Shown here: positions 7,114 to 14,024 of the stretch, one piece after another
How positions within the stretch are numbered: the stretch's first letter is position 1
Layout of the letters: every line of letters begins with the position of its first letter
From: UCB3 sp964415605
Lineage (GTDB): Bacteria > Chloroflexota > Anaerolineae > Epilineales > Epilineaceae
Length of the DNA: 26,538 nucleotides
NCBI GenBank assembly: GCA_964415605.1
Contig: CAYQBA010000050.1
Coordinates: forward strand, 1-26,538
Reading direction: 5' to 3'
Made by a program: the position numbers and the translations under genes
The notes under the pieces: model-generated
What the model was told of the DNA's origin: nothing
Seen by the model: the letters and a program-made list of their open reading frames with translations, nothing else
Database searches by the model: none

Positions 7114-7611
7114 ATGAACAAAAGCGACATCGCCACTTTGGCCCGCTTCAACTTTTGGGCCAATGACCGTATTCTCGCCACATGCGAGCAGATTTCAACG
7201 GACGAGTTGACGCGCGCACACGCACCCGATCCTGGCTGGCGTAGCTTACGGGGCACTTTAGTGCACACGCTGGATACGGAGTGCGGCTGGCGTTCCGCCT
7301 TACAAGCACACGATGACGATGTCGTCTTGGAAGAGGATGACTTTGCCGACGTGGCGGCGCTGAAGGAGCGTTGGGACATAGAACGCGCCGCCTGGTCGGA
7401 GTACGTGGCCAAATTGAGTGACGAGAGTCTCAACCTAGGATATGGCGATGATCCCCAACATGGGCTAAAGGTGTGGCAGGTCATCATGCACGTCATTACC
7501 CATGGCATCCAGCACCGTAGCGAGGCCGCAGCTATATTGACGGGATACGGTCAGTCGCCGGGCGAGCTTGATTTTGACGTGTTCTTGAAAGAGAACCCTG
7601 AACTCCCCTAG
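7114..7611 (+). CDS. DinB-family putative metal-dependent protein
   Basis: A 165-residue four-helix-bundle protein of the DinB/YfiT-like superfamily. The three metal-binding histidines are present: H51 (LVHTL), H130 and H134 (in the HGIQHRSEAAAIL helix). Members are thiol-dependent transferases or stress-induced proteins, and the specific substrate cannot be told from sequence. A good AAGGAG precedes the ATG. Base composition is AT-richer than the chromosome. An attC-like palindrome starts 12 bp after the stop, so the gene looks like an integron cassette, a common location for small DinB-type genes. It is not the E. coli DNA polymerase IV that shares the name. Confidence 0.88.
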   Translation: MNKSDIATLARFNFWANDRILATCEQISTDELTRAHAPDPGWRSLRGTLVHTLDTECGWRSALQAHDDDVVLEEDDFADVAALKERWDIERAAWSEYVAKLSDESLNLGYGDDPQHGLKVWQVIMHVITHGIQHRSEAAAILTGYGQSPGELDFDVFLKENPELP

Positions 7612-7623
7612 AGCGGCGTCATG

Positions 7624-7713
7624 GCCGCCCAACACGCGGTTGCAGGCGACTCGGCCTTCGCGCTCGCTCCGCTCCCGTTTCGGCCGAGCGCCTAAACCGC
7701 CACGTCAGGCGGC
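7624..7713. other. Integron attC-like recombination site
   Basis: A 90-bp imperfect palindrome directly after the DinB gene has the attC architecture. The outer arms GCCGCC/GGCGGC contain R'' = GCCCAAC (7627-7633, fits RYYYAAC) and R' = GTCAGGC (7704-7710, one mismatch to GTTRRRY). The inner arms pair as GCGGTT with AACCGC, AGGCG with CGCCT and CTCGGCC with GGCCGAG. One unpaired A at 7649 and a small GC/A bulge match the extrahelical bases that set attC strand polarity. The variable loop is 7657-7681. The GTT-to-GTC change could reduce activity. No integrase is in the window. Confidence 0.6.
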
Positions 7714-7767
7714 TGAGGTAGACCATGCAGGACAAACGACCATCGCATGATCACGCAGTCACAGATA

Positions 7768-7887
7768 CATTGCAAGGTCCGCGCGGCGGCCTTGCAAGGG
7801 CGCTCCCGGCACCTTGCAAGGCGGCGGACGTCGTCCTGCAAGGGCACTTGCGGCGCCTTGCAAGGCTGGCGGCGGCATCTTGCAGGG
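7768..7887. repeat. Iteron-like array: six CCTTGCAAGG palindromes, 22-bp period
   Basis: Six 10-bp units start at 7768, 7790, 7812, 7834, 7856 and 7878, exactly 22 bp apart. Copies 2, 3 and 5 are the perfect palindrome CCTTGCAAGG; copies 1, 4 and 6 differ at one or two bases. The 12-bp spacers are GC-rich and unrelated to one another. A 22-bp period is close to two helical turns, so all sites face the same side of the DNA. It is not a multiple of 3, so this is not a protein repeat. A cooperative protein-binding array is the simplest reading. A replication iteron cannot be excluded, but no replication gene is nearby. Confidence 0.8.
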
Positions 7888-8005
7888 TCATCGCCCGCGC
7901 AGCGCCTGGTCGCTCGCGCGTCGGGGGGCTCAGGCGCGCGTTGCCCGCCGCAAACGGCCGCAGCCGAGGGCCTGCCCCCGTCCGCGCGACCGGCCGGTCA
8001 ACGCA

Positions 8006-8042
8006 ATCGAGGGCGGTACCCGTCTGGCGGACCGCCCTCGAT
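8006..8042. terminator. 12-bp perfect hairpin
   Basis: ATCGAGGGCGGT (8006-8017) and ACCGCCCTCGAT (8031-8042) pair perfectly around a 13-nt loop. It lies between the palindrome array and the 45-bp repeat, with no U-tract on either strand. It may act as a terminator or be structured non-coding DNA. Confidence 0.4.
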
Positions 8043-8235
8043 CGCACGTCTTCAGCGGGTTCGGGTGTCACGTGGCTCCGGCCGCGAGCCGGTCCACCAT
8101 CGGCGCCTCTGCCGGGCGCATCGTCGGCATGAAACGGGCCGCTTGACACCGTCCGCTCCATAGATGCCTCGCGGCGGTGGTCGTGCCGCATGGCCGCGGG
8201 AAGCTCGCAGCGCTCCCGTGTCGCCTCGCCCTGGC

Positions 8236-8325
8236 GCGCGCCCGCGATGTCGGTCGGACGGATCGCCGTCTCGCCCGGCCGCGCGCCCGCGATGTCGGCC
8301 AGACGGATCGCTGTGTCGCCCAGCC
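8236..8325. repeat. 45-bp tandem repeat, two copies
   Basis: Two adjacent 45-bp copies (8236-8280 and 8281-8325) differ at 5 positions. Because 45 is a multiple of 3 it could encode a 15-residue repeat; on the minus strand it reads GETAIRPTDIAGARQ-like units in a frame starting at ATG 8389 with GAGGAC just upstream. That frame has no recognisable family and runs through unrelated repeats, so coding is doubtful. Confidence 0.6.
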
Positions 8326-8509
8326 GCAAGCGCGGGAGCCGCATGAGCAGCGGGCCGTACAGCACCACTGCCTGAATGAACGTCGCCATCGTGTCCTCGT
8401 CCTATCCCGCGTAGCGCGCCCGCCCCCGTGCGCCCCCCGGGCCGGGCGCTCGCCGCTGCGATCGATCGGGCAACTGCCATGTGCCATGAATACGATCGTG
8501 GGCGGTGCT

Positions 8510-8815
8510 TTATTCACGATCGCGGGCGCCGAATGGCTGTCGTCCGGCCGCCGATCGGCCGTCGGCGGTGCTGGCGGGTCTCAACCAGGCTGCCGAGGGG
8601 TCACGAAGAAACGGTGGGCCCGACCGCCGGTCGCCCTGCGCGAAGATTGCCACGCTTGCACGGCCCGCCCGCACGCCCAGTGCCACGAGCACGTCCGGCG
8701 CCACACGCTGGTGGGGATCGCCCCCGTCGTAGTACGCCAGCCAGTCCGCGCCGACATCAGCGATCACGCCCTGGAGGCCGGGTCCCAGGGCGTGCTGTCG
8801 TGGGGACTCGAGCAA
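8510..8815 (-). pseudogene. Decayed Uma2-like (DUF820) endonuclease fragment
   Basis: The first half of this minus-strand frame resembles the N-terminal core of Uma2 family PD-(D/E)XK-fold proteins, with segments WLAYYDGGDP and RVAPDVLVALGV at about residues 25-48. Uma2 proteins are usually near 190 residues and continue with a catalytic E-V-x-S-P-S-T-like region. Here the N-terminus is missing, running straight into the 3' flank of the Cys-rich gene, and the recognisable pattern fades after residue 48. It is read as a truncated, degraded copy left in the island. Recognition is by pattern only. Confidence 0.45.
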
Positions 8816-8901
8816 TGCTGGCGGGGGCGCCGGGGCCCGAAACCGCCAAACGCACTCCCGCTCTCTCCCGGGGGTCCGTTCGGCTGTTTCGGGCCCGGCC
8901 G

Positions 8902-8925
8902 GCAGGGCGGGTCCATCCGCCCTGC
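8902..8925 (-). terminator. Terminator-like hairpin after the Cys-rich gene
   Basis: GCAGGGCGG (8902-8910) and CCGCCCTGC (8917-8925) form a perfect 9-bp stem with a 6-nt loop, 10 nt past the stop of the minus-strand gene ending at 8936. There is no U-tract, as often seen in high-GC genomes. Confidence 0.5.
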
Positions 8926-8935
8926 GGCGGCGCTC

Positions 8936-9682
8936 TCAGCACCCGCAGTGGATGCGGACCTTCTTGGTCTGGACCTGGATGCCGTTGCGGCACTGGCGCG
9001 AGCGGGTGAAGTCGGCGAAGGTGGCCTGGAAGCCGGCGCTGAAGGGGCAGACGATCGAAGTGCCGCAGTAGGTCGACCCGACCATCTGCCAGGGGCTCCA
9101 GCTCCCGCAGCCGAACCAGCCCAACGCCTCCGCACCCTTCGCGCCCTGCGGACCGGGGACATTGCGTTCCGGCTCGGGCTCGACGAAGTAGACGATCGGT
9201 GGCTCGGCGGCCGACACGAACGATGGTTTGACCAGGAGGTACTTGAGACGGCAGCCGCGGCAGGCCGTGGCCATCACCCGCACCTCGTAGCCCGGCTGGC
9301 CGGCCACCGACAGCATGGTCGCGCTGCCCAGGTCGACCCGGTACCCGTCGGCTTCGAGGACCTCGGTCGCGGCCCTGAAGGCCTCGGCGCCGGTGATCGC
9401 CGACAACACCGCCTGCGGCACCGGCGCCTCGATCACGCGCGACCCGGCGGCGGGCCCGGCGGCGGCGGCCGGAAGCGCGGCACCGCCGTAGAGGCCGGCG
9501 GCGAAGGCGGCGGCGACGGCCACGATCGCGCCGGCGAGCTTGGTGGCGAGCGGAACACGCGTGGCCGGGCGGGCGCCGAAGCGGGCCAGGGAATCGGTTG
9601 TCGCGCCGGCCGGGGCCGGGCTGATCGCGGGGGCGGTCGGCTGGGCCATCGGTCGGACGGTCGGGGTTGACTGGCGGTACAT
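8936..9682 (-). CDS. Unrecognised exported protein with Cys-rich C-terminus
   Basis: A 248-residue protein. A Pro/Ala-rich N-terminal 45 residues are followed by one hydrophobic segment (LAGAIVAVAAAFAAGLYGG, about 49-67), either a membrane anchor or a late signal sequence. The middle (about 85-160) looks like a small alpha/beta domain with a CRGC motif. The last 60 residues hold several cysteines, in WFGCGSW, STYCGT, SIVCPF and SRQC, and end in HCGC. The cysteine layout suggests disulfides or metal binding outside the membrane. AGGAG lies 7 nt before the ATG, supporting the start. It is divergent from pckA. No function is assigned; a precursor of a Cys-rich secreted peptide is possible but unproven. 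Confidence 0.75.
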   Translation of the reverse strand: MYRQSTPTVRPMAQPTAPAISPAPAGATTDSLARFGARPATRVPLATKLAGAIVAVAAAFAAGLYGGAALPAAAAGPAAGSRVIEAPVPQAVLSAITGAEAFRAATEVLEADGYRVDLGSATMLSVAGQPGYEVRVMATACRGCRLKYLLVKPSFVSAAEPPIVYFVEPEPERNVPGPQGAKGAEALGWFGCGSWSPWQMVGSTYCGTSIVCPFSAGFQATFADFTRSRQCRNGIQVQTKKVRIHCGC

Positions 9683-9901
9683 CGCTGCGCTCCTCTTTTA
9701 CGGGTAACTCGGGTTGGCTGCCTGTGTGCCCCCAGTTTGCCCGAAGCGCCCGCTCCCTGTCGCCGCCATTCCGGCAACGACCCGACAGGAATCCGACACG
9801 TGCCGACGGCCCGCGCCACGCCCTTCACTTGCCGCCAGCGCTCCGGCACGCGACGATGGCCCCTCGACGTCTAAGCCCTGGCGCTCTCGCCCTGCACCAG
9901 C

Positions 9902-9931
9902 TTGAGCCCCACCCCCACCCTGTGCTACACT
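9902..9931 (+). promoter_or_regulatory. pckA promoter
   Basis: TTGAGC (9902-9907), an 18-bp spacer and TACACT (9926-9931), the latter preceded by TGC, forming an extended -10. Transcription would begin near 9938, giving a leader of about 90 nt. Confidence 0.55.
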
Positions 9932-9956
9932 ACCGCCCGCGGCCCCCCGGCCGTAC

Positions 9957-9981
9957 GAGGGTGCGCGACCGCACCCTCTTT
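9957..9981 (+). promoter_or_regulatory. Hairpin plus short T-run in the pckA leader
   Basis: GAGGGTGCG (9957-9965) and CGCACCCTC (9970-9978) form a perfect 9-bp stem with a 4-nt loop, followed by TTT. Lying between the promoter and the start codon, it resembles an intrinsic terminator or attenuator. The run of T is short, so efficiency is uncertain. Confidence 0.45.
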
Positions 9982-10026
9982 CCATGTCAGGCACGCACCA
10001 CACGGCCGCGGGAGGGCAACAAGCGC

Positions 10027-11628
10027 ATGCAAGGGCAAGCCGAGCAGCCAAGCCGGTTCGGATTGGGCGCACACGGCCTGGCGCCAACACGCGACGTCTA
10101 CTGGAATCTCTCCGTCGCCGAGCTCGTCGAGCAGGCCCTGCGCCGCGGCGAAGGCCAGCTCGCCGCCACCGGCGCGTTCGTCGCCGCCACCGGCGAGCAC
10201 ACCGGCCGCTCACCCCAGGACCGCTTCGTCGTGCGCGAGCCAACCACCGAGGCCGACATCTGGTGGGGCGACGTCAACGTCCCCATCGCCCCCGAGGCCT
10301 TCGACCGCCTCCACGCCAAAGTCACCGCCGGCATGAACGCCCGCGACCTCTTCGTCCAGGACCTCCACGCCGGCGCCGACCCCGCCTACCGCATCGGCGT
10401 CCGCGTCGTCTCCACCCGCGCGTGGGCCAGCCTCTTCAGCTGGAACATGTTCCTGCCGTCCGCGACCGACCGCGCCGCCGCCTTCCAGCCCGACTGGACC
10501 GTCCTGCACGCCCCCGAGGTCAGCGCCGACCCCGCCACCGACGGCACCCGCAGCGGCACCTTCATCGTCCTCGACATCGCCCGCCGGATGGTCATCATCG
10601 GCGGCACCGGCTACGCCGGCGAGATCAAGAAGTCCATCTTCGCCGTCATGAACCACCGCCTGCCCGCCCTCGGCGTGCTGCCCATGCACTGCTCCGCCAA
10701 CGTCGACACCCGCGGCGACGACACCGCGCTCTTCTTCGGCCTCTCCGGCACCGGCAAGACCACCCTCAGCGCCGACCCCCACCGCCCCCTCATCGGCGAC
10801 GACGAGCACGGCTGGAGCGACCACGGCGTCTTCAACTTCGAAGGCGGGTGCTACGCCAAGGTCATCCGCCTCTCCGCCGCCGGCGAGCCCGAGATCCACC
10901 GCGCCACCGAACGCTTCGGCACCATCCTCGAGAACGTCGTCCTCGACCCCGTCACCCGCGTGCCCGACTACGACGACGACAGCCTGACCGAGAACACCCG
11001 CTCGTCGTATCCCCTGGCCAGCCTCGCCAACGTCGTGCCCACCGGCCTCGGCGGTCACCCCCGCAACATCGTGTTCCTCACCGCCGACGCCTTCGGCGTC
11101 CTGCCCCCCATCGCCCGGCTCAGCCGCGAGCAGGCCATGTACCACTTCCTCAGCGGCTACACCGCCAAGGTCGCCGGCACCGAGCGCGGCGTCACCGAGC
11201 CCAAAGCCACGTTCAGCACCTGCTTCGGCGCTCCGTTCATGCCCCGCCACCCCAGCGTGTACGCCGACCTGCTCGGCCGCCGCCTCGACGCCCACCCGGT
11301 CCGCGTCTGGCTGGTCAACACCGGCTGGACCGGCGGGCCGTACGGCGTCGGCCGGCGCATGAGCCTGACCCACACCCGCGCCATGCTGCGCGCCGCCCTG
11401 TCCGGGAACCTCGACGGCGTGCCGATGGACGCCGATCCCGTCTTCGGCCTCATGGTCCCGCGCCACGTGCCCGACGTGCCCGACGCCGTCCTCCAGCCGC
11501 GCGGCACGTGGCCCGACCCCGCCGCCTACGACCAGAAGGCCGCCGAGCTGGCCGCCATGTTCAAGCACAGCTTCAAGCGCTTCGAGGACCAGGTGCCCGA
11601 CGCCGTCCGGCAAGCCGGGCCGCGCTGA
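10027..11628 (+). CDS. pckA: Phosphoenolpyruvate carboxykinase (ATP)
   Basis: Converts oxaloacetate and ATP to phosphoenolpyruvate, CO2 and ADP, the entry step of gluconeogenesis in the cytoplasm. At 533 residues it matches the ATP-dependent family. Key motifs are present: R61 in TGRSPQDRF, the lysine pair K201-K202 in GEIKKS, H221 in PMHCSAN, the P-loop GLSGTGKT at 238-245 and the metal-binding D258-D259 in GDDEHGW. ATG 10027 is chosen because GGAGG lies 11 nt upstream and the promoter and leader hairpin lie before it; the open frame extends upstream but only through non-conserved sequence. icd follows after 91 bp. Confidence 0.97.
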   Translation: MQGQAEQPSRFGLGAHGLAPTRDVYWNLSVAELVEQALRRGEGQLAATGAFVAATGEHTGRSPQDRFVVREPTTEADIWWGDVNVPIAPEAFDRLHAKVTAGMNARDLFVQDLHAGADPAYRIGVRVVSTRAWASLFSWNMFLPSATDRAAAFQPDWTVLHAPEVSADPATDGTRSGTFIVLDIARRMVIIGGTGYAGEIKKSIFAVMNHRLPALGVLPMHCSANVDTRGDDTALFFGLSGTGKTTLSADPHRPLIGDDEHGWSDHGVFNFEGGCYAKVIRLSAAGEPEIHRATERFGTILENVVLDPVTRVPDYDDDSLTENTRSSYPLASLANVVPTGLGGHPRNIVFLTADAFGVLPPIARLSREQAMYHFLSGYTAKVAGTERGVTEPKATFSTCFGAPFMPRHPSVYADLLGRRLDAHPVRVWLVNTGWTGGPYGVGRRMSLTHTRAMLRAALSGNLDGVPMDADPVFGLMVPRHVPDVPDAVLQPRGTWPDPAAYDQKAAELAAMFKHSFKRFEDQVPDAVRQAGPR

Positions 11629-11719
11629 TCCCACGCCAACCGCCCACATCACGCCCGGATCACGCCCGCGCCGCGCCCAGCACGCCCCGCGCGCCACCCA
11701 CCCGAGGAGAAACCCCGCG

Positions 11720-12976
<1,257 letters not shown>

Positions 12977-12977
12977 G

Positions 12978-13958
12978 ATGAAGACCCCGCTGCACATCAC
13001 CGTCACCGGCGCCGCCGGCAACATCGGCTATGCCATCCTGTTCCGCATCGCCAACGGCGACCTGTTCGGCCCCGACCAGCCGGTGTTCCTGCGCCTGCTC
13101 GAGATCACGCCGGCCATGGGCGCCCTCGGCGGCGTGGCCATGGAGCTCGACGACGGCGCGTTCCCGCTCCTGGCCGGCATGGAGCTGACCGATGACCCCA
13201 ACGTCGCGTTCGACGGCACGCACTGGGCCCTCCTGGTCGGCGCCCGCCCGCGCGGCAAGGGGATGGAGCGCAAGGACCTGCTGAGCGCCAACGGCGCCAT
13301 CTTCACCGTCCAGGGCAAGGCGATCAACGCCCGCGCCGCCTCCGACGTGCGCGTCGTCGTCGTCGGCAACCCCGCCAACACCAACTGCCTCATCGCCATG
13401 GCCAACGCGCCCGACGTGCCGCGCGAGCGCTTCAGCGCCATGACCCGCCTGGACCACAACCGCGCCGTCAGCCAGCTGGCCCACAAGGCCGGCGTGGCCG
13501 TGCGCGACGTCAGGAAGGTGACGATCTGGGGCAACCACTCGACGACGCAGTACCCCGACGCGTTCCACGCCGAGATCGGCGGCCGCCCGGCGCCCGACGT
13601 CATCGGCGACGACGCCTGGATCCGCGACGTCTTCATCCCGCGCGTCCAGAAGCGCGGCGCCGAGGTCATCGAGGCGCGCGGCCAGAGCAGCGCCGCCAGC
13701 GCGGCCAACGCATGCATCAACCACGTGCAGAGCTGGCACCGCGGCACGCCTCCCGGCGACTGGGTCAGCATGGCCCTCCCCAGCATGGGGGACTACGGTG
13801 CGCCGCCGGGGGTGGTCTTCGGCTTTCCGGTGACCATCCGGGACGGCGTGTGCACGGTGGTGCCCGGCCTGGCGCTCTCGGACTTCGACCGCGAGCGGAT
13901 CGCCGTCACCGGCGCCGAGCTGCTCGAAGAGCGCGCGGCGATCGAAGAGATGCTCTGA
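12978..13958 (+). CDS. mdh: Malate dehydrogenase (NAD)
   Basis: Interconverts malate and oxaloacetate, supplying the PckA substrate. It has 326 residues and follows the cytosolic-type (MDH1-like) pattern. The Rossmann motif GAAGNIG is at 11-17, with an acidic residue after the second strand (LLEI) favouring NAD. Mobile-loop arginines are at R90 and R92 (GARPRGKG), D159 and R162 in TRLDHNRA, and the catalytic H187 in IWGNHSTTQYP. The ATG lies one base after the icd stop, and its AAGGA ribosome binding site is inside the icd end, so the two are translationally coupled. A strong hairpin follows. Confidence 0.96.
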   Translation: MKTPLHITVTGAAGNIGYAILFRIANGDLFGPDQPVFLRLLEITPAMGALGGVAMELDDGAFPLLAGMELTDDPNVAFDGTHWALLVGARPRGKGMERKDLLSANGAIFTVQGKAINARAASDVRVVVVGNPANTNCLIAMANAPDVPRERFSAMTRLDHNRAVSQLAHKAGVAVRDVRKVTIWGNHSTTQYPDAFHAEIGGRPAPDVIGDDAWIRDVFIPRVQKRGAEVIEARGQSSAASAANACINHVQSWHRGTPPGDWVSMALPSMGDYGAPPGVVFGFPVTIRDGVCTVVPGLALSDFDRERIAVTGAELLEERAAIEEML

Positions 13959-13975
13959 CGGATCCGTACCGGCGG

Positions 13976-14016
13976 CTGGGGCGGCGGGGACCGATGCACG
14001 ATGCCCGCCGCCCCAG
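13976..14016. terminator. Bidirectional terminator between mdh and the VWA gene
   Basis: CTGGGGCGGCGGG (13976-13988) and CCCGCCGCCCCAG (14004-14016) pair perfectly over 13 bp around a 15-nt loop. It sits between two convergent genes, 17 bp after one stop and 8 bp after the other, as expected for a shared terminator. No U-tract. Confidence 0.65.
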
Positions 14017-14024
14017 TCCCATCG

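Larger units (their letters stand above)
7888..8509. other. Gene-poor accessory DNA
   Basis: Apart from the hairpin at 8006 and the 45-bp repeat at 8236, no convincing gene is seen. An 8-bp inverted repeat, CGATCGTG/CACGATCG, lies at 8493-8500 and 8515-8522. Long open frames exist on both strands but have low-complexity Arg/Ala/Pro composition typical of shadow frames at high GC. Confidence 0.5.
9683..10026. other. Divergent intergenic region between the Cys-rich gene and pckA
   Basis: It holds the Shine-Dalgarno of the minus-strand gene at its left edge, the pckA promoter (9902-9931), a leader hairpin (9957-9981) and GGAGG at 10011-10015. No minus-strand promoter is clear, and no further gene is seen. 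Confidence 0.6.

Noticed and set aside
7114..7611. DNA polymerase IV because of the DinB name
   Set aside because: The protein is 165 residues with a three-histidine four-helix-bundle pattern, which is the DinB/YfiT-like family, not the Y-family polymerase.
7768..7887. Possible CRISPR array
   Set aside because: Repeats are only 10 bp and spacers 12 bp, far below CRISPR dimensions, and no cas gene is present.
7725..8132. Plus-strand frame across the palindrome array
   Set aside because: The 22-bp period shifts the frame at every unit, so the repeat is not shaped by protein coding.
8177..9670. A 497-residue plus-strand frame opposite the Cys-rich gene
   Set aside because: No signal, domain or suitable ribosome binding site; the opposite strand has a membrane segment, AGGAG and a terminator.
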